Below, in pieces: positions 26,556 through 35,031 of a stretch of DNA of 35,243 nucleotides (position 1 is its first letter; the number at the start of each line of letters is the position of its first letter). The stretch covers positions 1-35,243 of the forward strand of contig JASGCP010000008.1 of assembly GCA_030053995.1 (NCBI GenBank), given 5' to 3'. This stretch comes from Phycisphaerales bacterium (lineage in GTDB: Bacteria > Bacteroidota > Bacteroidia > Chitinophagales > Chitinophagaceae). Below the pieces are notes generated by a model. That model was not told where the DNA came from. It worked only from the letters and a program-made list of their open reading frames with translations, and did no database searches. The position numbers and the translations under genes were made by a program.

Positions 26556-27364
26556 TGCAAAAAATGGCAAAAAAACAAACAGACCGACTTAGAATAGAAA
26601 AATTAAAAAGTAGCGGTCCGAAAGAAATTTTTAGAAATAATGCTCAAATACACGATAAATTAGTAAACAATTTTTCAAAAGTCGTTTTTGAAAAATTGAA
26701 AAAGGATTTTCCTAACCTTGAATTTCGTTTTAGAGATAGCCTATATAAAAAAGAAATTAATGAAAAACTAAACTCGGTTGATTCAAGATTAGGAATAACA
26801 ATATTCGTAGAAAAAGCATCTATAAAACCGGATGGCGGTATTATAGAAGTTAAAGATAAAAATAATAATTGGCGTATTGTTTTAGTTTGTGAAGCCAAAC
26901 ATCAAGGTAAGGATATTGATAATATTAGGCAAGGCATTTTAGTTGGTAAAAACAACAACCAAGAATTAATGGTGGCAGGAAATGCTATTGAGCGTTCTCA
27001 TAAAAATATTAATGAAATAAGAAACATAATGATTAATGAAAAGCATTTCCCTTATATCTTGTTTTTACAAGGTTCCAATTTTCTTACTGAACCAGAAACC
27101 ATAAAAAGACCAGACGGTACCGAAGTCATTTTAAAACATGATATTGGTTCATTAAACAGAATTGACAGATTAACTTCTGCAAATTATAGTTTGCCTATTA
27201 ATAAGAATAGTTGCGAAAATATATTCATCACTATTGATGGCAAATCTGTTATGTTACAAGCGGTATCAATTTATACAAAATCAACTGAATGGACTATCGA
27301 AGAAATGCTACCAATAAATGATGGATGCTTCAAAAACTTCATTAAGAATTTTAGATTTAACTAA
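26555..27364 (+). CDS. EcoRI-like type II restriction endonuclease (predicted G^AATTC)
   Basis: A 269-residue close relative of EcoRI (about 277 residues) and RsrI. The catalytic residues are present at an exact offset of two from EcoRI: Asp93 in SIKPDGG, Glu113 and Lys115 in CEAKHQGKD. The recognition segment AGNAIERSHKN (141-151) keeps the Asn, Ala and Arg that contact GAATTC in EcoRI (141, 142 and 145 there), so the same specificity is expected. Other matches are FRFRDSL, LFLQGSNFLTEP, and RIDRLTSANYSLPIN. The ATG at 26555 overlaps the methyltransferase stop; a second ATG three codons on (26564, MAKKQ) is also possible. It is intact and last in its two-gene unit. Confidence 0.96.
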   Translation: MQKMAKKQTDRLRIEKLKSSGPKEIFRNNAQIHDKLVNNFSKVVFEKLKKDFPNLEFRFRDSLYKKEINEKLNSVDSRLGITIFVEKASIKPDGGIIEVKDKNNNWRIVLVCEAKHQGKDIDNIRQGILVGKNNNQELMVAGNAIERSHKNINEIRNIMINEKHFPYILFLQGSNFLTEPETIKRPDGTEVILKHDIGSLNRIDRLTSANYSLPINKNSCENIFITIDGKSVMLQAVSIYTKSTEWTIEEMLPINDGCFKNFIKNFRFN

Positions 27365-27406
27365 ATAATGGAACGATATAATTTTATGAATAACAATTTT
27401 TAAGAA

Positions 27407-27418
27407 TGTTCATGAACA
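27407..27418. repeat. 12-bp perfect palindrome between ecoRI-like and rlmD-like genes
   Basis: TGTTCATGAACA, about 43 bases after the endonuclease stop and 128 bases before the rRNA methyltransferase start. It could be an operator or chance; nothing else in the window repeats it as far as I could see. Confidence 0.35.
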
Positions 27419-27482
27419 ATGATTGATAAAATTGGTACACGCCAATATGTGATTTCCTTAGTTTTAAAAAAGACTACAATCC

Positions 27483-27512
27483 GTCTCTTAAAATCTGATT
27501 GTTCTAAGAGAC
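27483..27512. repeat. Inverted repeat upstream of the rRNA methyltransferase gene
   Basis: GTCTCTTA (27483-27490) and TAAGAGAC (27505-27512) form an 8-bp stem around a 14-base loop. It ends 33 bases before the rlmD start codon. There is no T run on the plus strand, so it is not a clear terminator; a leader structure or protein-binding site is possible. Confidence 0.45.
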
Positions 27513-27545
27513 AAAATTTAAATAAATGTATTTTTTCACAATTCA

Positions 27546-28973
27546 ATGATGATGCGTAAGAAAACCATCGTGTTAAAAGAGCTCCTAATAGAAGAAGTCG
27601 CCGGCGAAGGTAATTCACTTGGCCATGATCAAGGTAAAGTTATTTTTGTGGAAAGAACTGTACCCGGTGATATTGTAGATGTACAACTATTTAAAAATAA
27701 AAAAGACTGGGCAGCCGGATTCCCCATATTTTTTCATAAGAAGTCACTGCAAAGACAACAGCCTATATGTGAGCATTTTGAAGACTGCGGCGGATGTCAA
27801 TGGCAAATGCTACCATACAATCAACAATTGGCATTCAAAACCAAACAAGTGAAAGATGTTCTTGAAAGAATTGGAAACTGTGATGGGTCGTTAATAAAAG
27901 ATATTATACCCGCTACACCTATTTATCAATATCGTAATAAGATAGAATATACTTTTGCTACTAAACGCTATATCCCTGATAATATTTACAACGACAATAA
28001 AAAATTAGGTAGAGAAAATGTATCAGTTGGCCATTACGCTGGCTTTCACGCAAAAGGTTTGTTTGATAAAGTTGTAGAAATTAATACATGTCATTTACAA
28101 GATGATTTATCAAATCGTATTAGAAATACGGTAAGGGATTTTGCTATTGCCATGGGTATGTCTTTTTATGATGTTAGAACGCATACCGGGTGGATAAGGA
28201 ATTTAGTTGTACGAAATACTAAAAAAGGCGAATGGTTACTGAATTTTGTTTTTGGCTATGAAGAACCACAATGGCAAGAAAAATTATTAAGCCATGTTTT
28301 ACATACCTTCCCGCAACTAACGACTATTGTTTATACAATTAACAAAAATTGGAATGATAGTTTTGCTAACCAAGAAAGTAATATTTTCTTTGGGCAGGGG
28401 TATATAACAGAACAGCTATCCGAGTTTTATTTTATCATTAGTCCGCAGTCTTTTTTTCAAACAAATGCTTATCAGGCAGAAATGCTGTACGAGCAGGTTC
28501 GTCAGTTAGCCAACTTGACCGGTAAAGAAGTAATCTATGATTTATACTGCGGCACCGGAACCATTGGCTTGTTCTTGCATAAACAAGCACGCAAAATAGT
28601 AGGTGTTGAAATAGTAGCCAGTGCCGTTGCCGATGCTATTAATAATGCTCATCTTAATAAGGCTACTAATTGTAATTTTTTTTGTGGCGATGTAACAACG
28701 ATTTGCTCACCCGATTTTTTTAATACACAGGGATACCCCGATTTAGTAATTTTGGATCCACCAAGAGCCGGATTGAGTCCTAAGTTATTAGACTGGTTAC
28801 TAAAACAATTGCCTCATAAACTCATTTATATTAGCTGTAATCCTGCAACACAAGCAAGGGATATCAAAATTTTATTATCGCAATATAAAGTTTTACATAT
28901 CCAACCTATTGATATGTTTCCACACACAAAGCATATCGAAAATATTGTCGTTTTAGAGAAATATAGTCTTTAA
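27546..28973 (+). CDS. rlmD: 23S rRNA (uracil-C5) methyltransferase, RlmD/RumA family
   Basis: Methylates a uracil in 23S rRNA using SAM. The 475-residue protein has an N-terminal TRAM RNA-binding domain (about 8-60) and [4Fe-4S] cysteines in CEHFEDCGGCQWQ (75, 81, 84) with a fourth in NTCHLQDD. A Rossmann methyltransferase domain follows, with YDLYCGTGTIGLF (motif I), LDPPRAGLSP (motif IV) and YISCNPATQARDI, whose Cys is the nucleophile. It ends with the glutamate-containing HIENIVVLEK (VExVxxL-like). Which uracil (1939 or 747) is not certain from sequence, because Bacteroidota RlmD-like enzymes differ from the E. coli pair. Three ATGs in a row open the frame. Confidence 0.92.
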   Translation: MMMRKKTIVLKELLIEEVAGEGNSLGHDQGKVIFVERTVPGDIVDVQLFKNKKDWAAGFPIFFHKKSLQRQQPICEHFEDCGGCQWQMLPYNQQLAFKTKQVKDVLERIGNCDGSLIKDIIPATPIYQYRNKIEYTFATKRYIPDNIYNDNKKLGRENVSVGHYAGFHAKGLFDKVVEINTCHLQDDLSNRIRNTVRDFAIAMGMSFYDVRTHTGWIRNLVVRNTKKGEWLLNFVFGYEEPQWQEKLLSHVLHTFPQLTTIVYTINKNWNDSFANQESNIFFGQGYITEQLSEFYFIISPQSFFQTNAYQAEMLYEQVRQLANLTGKEVIYDLYCGTGTIGLFLHKQARKIVGVEIVASAVADAINNAHLNKATNCNFFCGDVTTICSPDFFNTQGYPDLVILDPPRAGLSPKLLDWLLKQLPHKLIYISCNPATQARDIKILLSQYKVLHIQPIDMFPHTKHIENIVVLEKYSL

Positions 28974-29014
28974 AATTCATAATTTACTTCGATCAATGTT
29001 AGCATTAAAAGTAC

Positions 29015-29022
29015 TAAATTTG
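29015..29022 (+). promoter_or_regulatory. Orphan -7 promoter-like element
   Basis: TAAATTTG matches TAnnTTTG on the plus strand just after the rlmD gene, but no plus-strand gene follows before the convergent clpC end at 29173. There is no -33 TTG at usual spacing. It may be chance or drive a short transcript through the following hairpin. Confidence 0.25.
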
Positions 29023-29060
29023 CGAAAAAACTAATATAGGTACAAACAACTTTTCATCAT

Positions 29061-29110
29061 CCCCCTCTCTATTTCGTTTCGGCTACGCCTTTCGTCAATA
29101 GAGAAGGGGG
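29061..29110. terminator. Large hairpin between convergent rlmD and clpC
   Basis: CCCCCTCTCTATT (29061-29073) pairs with 29097-29110, 13 bp with one bulged A, around a 23-base loop. It sits between two genes that end toward each other, so it could stop transcription from both sides, though neither strand has a long T run right after the stem. The loop and right arm (CTTTCGTCAATAGAG) resemble the ends of the repeat element at 16433-16986, so it may be a repeat remnant. Confidence 0.45.
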
Positions 29111-29172
29111 GGGACAAATGCTGGGTATAATCTTGTGAAAATAAACAACTAACTATTAATAAGAAATTAAGG

Positions 29173-31752
29173 CTATTTATTAACCTTATCAATCAAAAGT
29201 TCCGATTTGTTTTTATGGAGCTTTATAGATATTTTATCACCTTGTTTAAAGGTTTGATTAATCAGACCATCGGCAATAGGGTCCTCGACATATTTTTGTA
29301 AGGCCCGTTGAAGCGGTCTAGCCCCATACTGAGCATCATATCCCTTTTCAGCGATAAAATTCTTTGCGTCAGCACTGAATTTAAAAGTCAGTCCTGTATT
29401 TTCAATTCTTTTTTCTAATCGTGCTACGAGTATGTCAATGATTGAACAGATATTTTCTTTTGTCAAAGAATTAAATATTACAACATCGTCAATCCGATTT
29501 AAAAATTCTGGCGAAAATGTTTTTTTAAGTATCCTTTCTAGAAAGGCTTTACTATTTTCTTCTTTATTATTAACACGTGTAGCGGTAGCAAAACCTACCC
29601 CTTCACCAAAATCTTTCAATTGTCTTACGCCAACATTACTCGTCATAATGATCAAGGTATTCTTAAAATCAACCTTTCTACCAAAGCCATCGGTCAATTG
29701 CCCTTCGTCCAACACTTGTAGTAGGATATTAAAGATATCCTGATGTGCTTTTTCAATTTCATCTAGTAGAATAACCGAATACGGTTTATGCCTTACTTTT
29801 TCAGTCAATTGTCCACCTTCATCATACCCTACATAACCGGGAGGTGCCCCTACCAGCCTGGTAGCATTTATTTTTTCCATGTACTCACTCATATCAATGC
29901 GTATGAGTGCGTCTTCAGATTCAAATAAATACTTAGCAATACTTTTCGCAAGTTCAGTTTTACCAACACCGGTAGGACCTAAGAATATAAAAGAACCTAC
30001 TGGTTTTTTAGGGTCTTTCAAGCCAATTCTACTCCGTTGAATAGCTTTCACCACTTTAGCGATAGCGTCTTCCTGACCAATCACCATTTTTTGAATATCT
30101 TCTGGCATTCTTTGTAGCCTTTCTTTTTCTGCCTTAACCATTTTACTAACAGGAATACCCGTCATCGAGCTAATAGTTTCTGCTACCTCAACCTCGGTAA
30201 TAGGATATTTTTTATGTTTACTTTCATCTTCCCAGATCATCTTCATTTTATCAAGTTCGTCATTTAGTTTTTTTTCATTATCTCTTAGCGTGGCGGCTTC
30301 TTCATACTGCTGGCTTTTAACGACCTTAGTTTTTTCTAATTTAATATCTTCTATTTTTTTTTCAAGTTCCAACACAGAATTAGGGACATTAATATTTCGT
30401 ATATGCACACGAGCACCTACTTCATCGAGTACATCAATTGCCTTATCAGGCAACAACCTATCGGTCATGTATCGATCACTGTATTTAACGCAACACTCGA
30501 TAGCGGATTGGCTATAAGTAACATTATGAAAATCCTCGTATTTACTTTTAATGTTTTCTAAAATTTGAATTGACTCATCAACAGTAGATGGTTCAATAAC
30601 TACTTTTTGAAATCGACGGGCTAATGCACCATCTTTTTCAATATGCATTCTATATTCGTCCAATGATGAAGCACCTATACACTGTAATTCCCCGCGTGAA
30701 AGTGCCGGTTTAAATATGTTAGAAGCATCTAAGCTACCGCTAGCACCGCCTGCACCAACAATAGTATGAATTTCATCAATAAATAAAATAATATCCTTAT
30801 TTTTTTCTAATTCAACCATAATGGCTTTAATACGCTCTTCAAACTGTCCGCGATACTTAGTACCTGCTACTAATGCTGCTAGGTCTAATGATACGACCCG
30901 TTTGTCAAATAACACACGACTAACCTTTTTTTGAACAATACGCAAAGCCAATCCTTCGACAATAGCTGATTTACCAACACCGGGTTGACCAATAAGAATA
31001 GGGTTATTCTTCTTTCTACGTGATAGTATTTGGGATACACGATCTATTTCAGCCGTCCTACCTACAATAGGATCAATATTTCCTTTTTCAGCTAATTTGG
31101 TAATATCTCTTCCGAAGTTATCTAAAACAGGCGTTTTTGATTTGAAATTAGGAGCACTACTACCAATTTTAGCCCCAAATGATTTACGACCATTAGTTCC
31201 ATTTTTATCTTCACTAAAATCATCATCCCCTTCATCGCTTGGGTACTCATTTTTAATGTTTAGGTTCTCGTTATCTTCAAAACTACTCAAACCATCATTT
31301 TTAAGACTTTTTACTTTGCCTTTAAAAAGTTCATAATTAACATTAGCTTTTTCAAAAAACTCTTTTACTATGTAATCTTTTGATCGCAGAATACCTAACA
31401 TCAGGTGTTCAACCCCTATCTGATTACTCTTTAAGTGTTTTGCCTCTAATTTTGATAATGAAATAATCTTGCTAGCCTCCGCCGTTAAAGGTATATTTAA
31501 GAGGTCTATCGGTAGATTCTTTTTGACAGACTTATTATCAACATGAGATGCTATTTCTTCTTTAAGATTATCAATATCGATCTGTAATGCCTTCAATATG
31601 ACGGTTGCATTATTATTAGATTCTTTCAAAATGCCTAATACAAAATGCTCAACGCCGATACAGCTACTCCCTAGTCTTATCGCTTCTTCACGACTGTAAA
31701 TAATAATGACATTGAGTTGTTCAGAAAATTGGCTAGAAAAATTTGCATCCAT
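29173..31752 (-). CDS. clpC: ATP-dependent Clp protease ATP-binding subunit ClpC
   Basis: A Hsp100 unfoldase that feeds proteins to ClpP. The 859-residue protein has two Clp N-terminal repeats (about 1-75 and 80-145) and a charged linker rich in Asp, Glu and Asn (about 155-195). The first AAA+ module has GQPGVGKS (255-262) and LFIDEIH (323-329). A UVR-type middle segment (QQYEEAATLRDNEKKLNDEL, about 481-500) precedes the second AAA+ module with GPTGVGKT (592-599). FGEGVGFA near 690 holds the GF loop that docks ClpP. The UVR motif and single short middle domain mark ClpC and exclude ClpB. No clpP is in the window. The frame is intact; it is divergent from the LptF/LptG gene. Confidence 0.96.
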   Translation of the reverse strand: MDANFSSQFSEQLNVIIIYSREEAIRLGSSCIGVEHFVLGILKESNNNATVILKALQIDIDNLKEEIASHVDNKSVKKNLPIDLLNIPLTAEASKIISLSKLEAKHLKSNQIGVEHLMLGILRSKDYIVKEFFEKANVNYELFKGKVKSLKNDGLSSFEDNENLNIKNEYPSDEGDDDFSEDKNGTNGRKSFGAKIGSSAPNFKSKTPVLDNFGRDITKLAEKGNIDPIVGRTAEIDRVSQILSRRKKNNPILIGQPGVGKSAIVEGLALRIVQKKVSRVLFDKRVVSLDLAALVAGTKYRGQFEERIKAIMVELEKNKDIILFIDEIHTIVGAGGASGSLDASNIFKPALSRGELQCIGASSLDEYRMHIEKDGALARRFQKVVIEPSTVDESIQILENIKSKYEDFHNVTYSQSAIECCVKYSDRYMTDRLLPDKAIDVLDEVGARVHIRNINVPNSVLELEKKIEDIKLEKTKVVKSQQYEEAATLRDNEKKLNDELDKMKMIWEDESKHKKYPITEVEVAETISSMTGIPVSKMVKAEKERLQRMPEDIQKMVIGQEDAIAKVVKAIQRSRIGLKDPKKPVGSFIFLGPTGVGKTELAKSIAKYLFESEDALIRIDMSEYMEKINATRLVGAPPGYVGYDEGGQLTEKVRHKPYSVILLDEIEKAHQDIFNILLQVLDEGQLTDGFGRKVDFKNTLIIMTSNVGVRQLKDFGEGVGFATATRVNNKEENSKAFLERILKKTFSPEFLNRIDDVVIFNSLTKENICSIIDILVARLEKRIENTGLTFKFSADAKNFIAEKGYDAQYGARPLQRALQKYVEDPIADGLINQTFKQGDKISIKLHKNKSELLIDKVNK

Positions 31753-31994
31753 AATGAATAGTTTTTTTAAGATACGAGTTACCCATCAAATCCAAATATG
31801 ATACAACGAAGTTAGACTATTTTTGCTTGTAAACTTTATAAGATTTAACAAATAAAATTACAACCTGTTGATTCATTATCTGCATGCAATTGAAAAAAAT
31901 ATTGAAGATTTAACCAATTACACAGACTTATGCTAACGAATACAACTTTTCAAGATAAATACCCTAACTTGCTATCTTAGTTGACTACGACAAC

Positions 31995-33086
31995 ATGAAA
32001 AAGATTGATTGGTACATACTTAAAAAATTTTTATCTACTTTTTTTTTCTCTATTTTTCTATTTACATTAATAGCGGTTATTATTGACGCCAGTGAAAAAG
32101 CAGATGATTTTGTTAAGTCAAAGTTAAGTTTTATAGAATTAATCAATCAATATTTTATTGGTTTCATACCCTATATTGTAGCCTTGTTATTCCCAATTTT
32201 CGTATTGATTTCCGTTATATTTTTTACATCCAAAATGGCTAGTCAGTGTGAGATTGTACCTATTTTGGCGAGTGGTGTTAGCTTTAGTAGGTTTCTGCGT
32301 CCTTACTGGGTAGGTGGCATATTTTTGGCGACAATTCTACTAATTGCTAATCAATATATTATTCCTAAAGCTAATCAAATTAGGGTATCCTTCCAAGCAA
32401 AGTATGTGGACTTAAACTCAAGTTACAATCCGTTGATTCCCCATGTTACAGATTATTATTTAAGGATTGACTCTTTTACTTATGCAGGAATTCATTCCTT
32501 TGATACCTTTTCTAAAAGAGGAAATACCTTTTTTCTTTATACCTTAGCCAACGGCAGAGCCATTGAAAATATTAGAGCAACCACGGCTAAGTGGAATTCT
32601 TCAACCGATCTATGGGATTTGCAAGATGTATTAATACGGGATATAGCACCAACGCATCAGACCTTAACGCTAACCCCTTTATATGCCCTAAAAAAGAAAT
32701 TCTCGCCTCAAGAGTTTATCAACGATGAATATAAAAAGGATCGATTGACCACCCCGGAGTTAATTGATTTTATTAAAAATGCACGATCAAAGAATATAGA
32801 AGGAATTAACACCTACCAAATGGAACTGTACAGAAGAACAACGAGTGCTTTATCGGTGTTATTATTGTCATTGATGGGTGCTATTATTGCTTCTAAAAAA
32901 GTGCGTGGGGGGAGTGGTATGCACTTAGCCGTTGGCTTTTTATTAGGTGCAGCATATATTATTTTCGATAAATTTTCAACTATTTTTTCAACCAAGGGTA
33001 ATCTATCACCGTTAGTTGCCAGTTGGATACCTAATTGTCTTTTTATAGTTGTTACTATTTACCTTTATAAAAAAGCACCGAAGTAG
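31995..33086 (+). CDS. LptF/LptG family LPS export permease
   Basis: A 363-residue inner-membrane protein of the YjgP/YjgQ family (PF03739). Such permeases work with LptB to extract LPS from the inner membrane. MKKIDWYILKKFLSTFFFSIFLFTLIAVIIDASEKADDF is the typical N-terminal segment (first helix and coupling region), followed by helices near 50-75 and 95-120 (FLRPYWVGGIFLATIL). A soluble beta-jellyroll-like periplasmic part spans about 130-265. RTTSALSVLLLSLMGAII and two closing helices end the protein. Bacteroidota often carry only generic LptF/G copies, so F versus G cannot be decided. The neighbours are clpC (divergent) and citrate synthase (downstream, own promoter box). Confidence 0.9.
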   Translation: MKKIDWYILKKFLSTFFFSIFLFTLIAVIIDASEKADDFVKSKLSFIELINQYFIGFIPYIVALLFPIFVLISVIFFTSKMASQCEIVPILASGVSFSRFLRPYWVGGIFLATILLIANQYIIPKANQIRVSFQAKYVDLNSSYNPLIPHVTDYYLRIDSFTYAGIHSFDTFSKRGNTFFLYTLANGRAIENIRATTAKWNSSTDLWDLQDVLIRDIAPTHQTLTLTPLYALKKKFSPQEFINDEYKKDRLTTPELIDFIKNARSKNIEGINTYQMELYRRTTSALSVLLLSLMGAIIASKKVRGGSGMHLAVGFLLGAAYIIFDKFSTIFSTKGNLSPLVASWIPNCLFIVVTIYLYKKAPK

Positions 33087-33092
33087 TTATCA

Positions 33093-33119
33093 TTGATTAT
33101 TTTTTAAGTAGTACATTTG
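33093..33119 (+). promoter_or_regulatory. Promoter of the citrate synthase gene
   Basis: TACATTTG at 33112-33119 is a perfect -7 box 36 bases before the ATG at 33156. A TTG at 33093-33095 lies 16 bases upstream, slightly closer than the usual 17-23, so the -33 part is less certain. Confidence 0.5.
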
Positions 33120-33155
33120 CTTAAAAGTTATTATAATTTATAAAATCAAAAACAT

Positions 33156-34481
33156 ATGGGTGTTATCAAACAACAGTTTAAGGATATTTCCGAGAAACAA
33201 AACAGTGCAATTAAAGATATGCTTAAAGAGCATGGCGATAAAAAAATTGGTGATGTTACCCTATCTCAAGTTTATCAAGGTATGCGTGGGATTACTGGTT
33301 TAGTAACTGAAACAAGTCTACTCGATGCACAGTCAGGTATTCGTTTTCGTGGGTTTTCTATTCCGGAGTTACGCGAAAAACTACCCAAAGCACCGGGGGG
33401 GGCTGAACCTTTGCCAGAAGGCATTTTTTACCTGATGCTCTTGGGAAAACTCCCAACCGAAGATGATGTTCATCACTTAACCAGCGTTTTTCAAAGACGT
33501 AGCCATGTTCCCAGTTATGTTTTTAACACCTTAGAATCCTTACCCATTAATACCCATCCGATGACCATGTTTGTTATTGGCGTGATGGCACTACAAAATG
33601 AAAGTCGATTTGCTAAAGAATATCAAAAAGGAATGAATAAGAAAGATTATTGGGGATTTATGTACGATGATGTTATCGATCTGATTGCCCGATTGCCTAG
33701 AATCGCAGCCTATATTTACAGACGCAAATATAAAAATAACGAACACATTGAACCCGATGGCTTATTAGACTGGGCGGGAAATTTTGCACACATGATGGGA
33801 TATGATACTGAAGAATTTAGAGAACTTATGCGTCTGTACTTGACTATTCATGCGGATCATGAAGGCGGTAATGTATCAGCTCATACGACCCATCTTGTCG
33901 GTAGTGCTTTGAGTGATCCTTATCTCAGCTTTGCTGCGGGCATGAATGGGCTGGCAGGCCCCTTACATGGACTGGCTAATCAAGAAGTTATCAAGTGGAT
34001 ACTGGACATGCAAGCAGAATTAAAATCAGATGAACCTTCAGCTAAACAAATAGAAGAATATGTTAAAAAAACATTATCGATTGGCAAAGTTGTACCAGGC
34101 TATGGGCATGCCGTTCTTCGTGTAACCGATCCTCGTTTTATTGCTCAAATGGAATTTGGTAAAAAACACATGCCTCATGATAAGCTCTTGCAAACAGTCT
34201 GGCGAATTTATGAAGTCGTCCCACCCATTTTACAATCATTAGGGAAAATTAAAAATCCTTGGCCTAATGTAGATGCTCATAGTGGCTCATTATTATATCA
34301 CTACGGATTTAAAGAATTTGATTTTTACACCGTTCTATTTGGTGTTAGTCGCTCCTTGGGTGTTTTATCTAGTCTTTGTTGGGATAGAGCCTTATCATTA
34401 CCTATAGAAAGACCAAAAAGTATTACTACCGTATCGGTTAATAATTGGTTACAAGGAAAAGAAGACATTGCGGGCGATTAA
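33156..34481 (+). CDS. gltA: Citrate synthase (mitochondrial-type, long form)
   Basis: Condenses oxaloacetate and acetyl-CoA to citrate at the entry of the TCA cycle. The 441-residue protein aligns in style with the eukaryote-like Si-citrate synthases found in some Bacteroidota, not with the E. coli GltA type. Evidence is the N-terminal extension, GMRGITGLVTETSLLDAQSG, IRFRGFSIPEL and PLPEGIFYLML. The catalytic core has HADHEGGNVSAHTTHLV, GLAGPLHGLANQEV (His in the active site) and PGYGHAVLRVTDPR (second His). An Asp near WPNVDAHSG completes the catalytic set. The frame is intact. It precedes the tRNA-Ala gene by 25 bases, so read-through into the tRNA is possible. Confidence 0.95.
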   Translation: MGVIKQQFKDISEKQNSAIKDMLKEHGDKKIGDVTLSQVYQGMRGITGLVTETSLLDAQSGIRFRGFSIPELREKLPKAPGGAEPLPEGIFYLMLLGKLPTEDDVHHLTSVFQRRSHVPSYVFNTLESLPINTHPMTMFVIGVMALQNESRFAKEYQKGMNKKDYWGFMYDDVIDLIARLPRIAAYIYRRKYKNNEHIEPDGLLDWAGNFAHMMGYDTEEFRELMRLYLTIHADHEGGNVSAHTTHLVGSALSDPYLSFAAGMNGLAGPLHGLANQEVIKWILDMQAELKSDEPSAKQIEEYVKKTLSIGKVVPGYGHAVLRVTDPRFIAQMEFGKKHMPHDKLLQTVWRIYEVVPPILQSLGKIKNPWPNVDAHSGSLLYHYGFKEFDFYTVLFGVSRSLGVLSSLCWDRALSLPIERPKSITTVSVNNWLQGKEDIAGD

Positions 34482-34506
34482 TTGTTTCTTTCTTTAAGTT
34501 TTTTGC

Positions 34507-34580
<74 letters not shown>

Positions 34581-34588
34581 CTTTTCTT

Positions 34589-34625
34589 AAAATAGCATCC
34601 GGATATATCCGGATGCTATTTTTTT
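34589..34625 (+). terminator. Rho-independent terminator after tRNA-Ala
   Basis: A perfect palindromic stem (34589-34603 with 34608-34622, A/T at its base and a GC-rich upper part ATCCGGAT) that ends in a run of seven T's. It starts 9 bases after the tRNA and should end the citrate synthase/tRNA transcript. Confidence 0.9.
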
Positions 34626-34716
34626 AAAGATAACTACTATCCTTGTTCAGACAGTTTTACCATAACAATCAGTGTACCTATGATTCAGGACAAAGGAAAA
34701 TGACCTTTTTTAAGGG

Positions 34717-34746
34717 GGGGCTTAGTTAACCATTAACTAAGTCCCC
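34717..34746. repeat. Hairpin in the gap before the Cys-rich peptide gene
   Basis: CTTAGTTAA (34721-34729) pairs with TTAACTAAG (34733-34741) around a 3-base loop, and the stem extends with GGGG/CCCC past one bulged T. No T run follows. The stretch 34581-34857 otherwise shows no gene. Bases 34691-34709 (GACAAAGGAAAATGACCTT-like) and CTATTTCGTCAT at 34748 resemble parts of the repeat element at 16433-16986, suggesting a degraded copy. Confidence 0.45.
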
Positions 34747-34857
34747 GCTATTTCGTCATCGCACTTACTCTTTAACATTTTTTTAACAAACCATTCATTA
34801 TAAATTGAATCTAATAAGGGAGGACTTATTTTTATTCATTTTTTAATACTTACAATT

Positions 34858-35031
34858 ATGTATTACCATCCAGCATCCAAATTACAGATTATTAACAGAC
34901 AACAACTAAAAAATATTTTTGCAGGTAAGGCTTCGGCTTCTTCTTACAATGATTGTACTAATAAACCTTGTAAGGGTAAGTTAGATTGTTCAGTTTGTAA
35001 TCAAAACTGTAGAGGTAATACCTGTTCATAG
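34858..35031 (+). CDS. Short Cys-rich precursor-like peptide with a double-glycine-type leader
   Basis: An ATG-to-TAG frame of 57 codons. Residues 1-23 end in INRQQLKNIFAG, which fits the Bacteroidota GG-type leader pattern (hydrophobic-x-R-x-x-L-K-x-I followed by GG or AG) that C39-type peptidase/ABC exporters cut. The rest (24-57) is a hydrophilic core with six cysteines at 33, 38, 44, 47, 51 and 56 and many Asn, Lys, Ser and Gly, as in ribosomally made, post-translationally modified or disulphide-bonded peptides. A purine-rich GGGAGGA lies about 30 bases upstream, too far for a normal ribosome site. No modification or transport gene is visible before the window ends 212 bases later. Function as a bacteriocin or signal peptide is inference from the architecture. 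Confidence 0.7.
   Translation: MYYHPASKLQIINRQQLKNIFAGKASASSYNDCTNKPCKGKLDCSVCNQNCRGNTCS

Noticed and set aside
27400-27618. 72-codon minus-strand frame overlapping the rlmD start
   Set aside because: It is antisense to a well-supported gene and shows no motif; it is a shadow frame.
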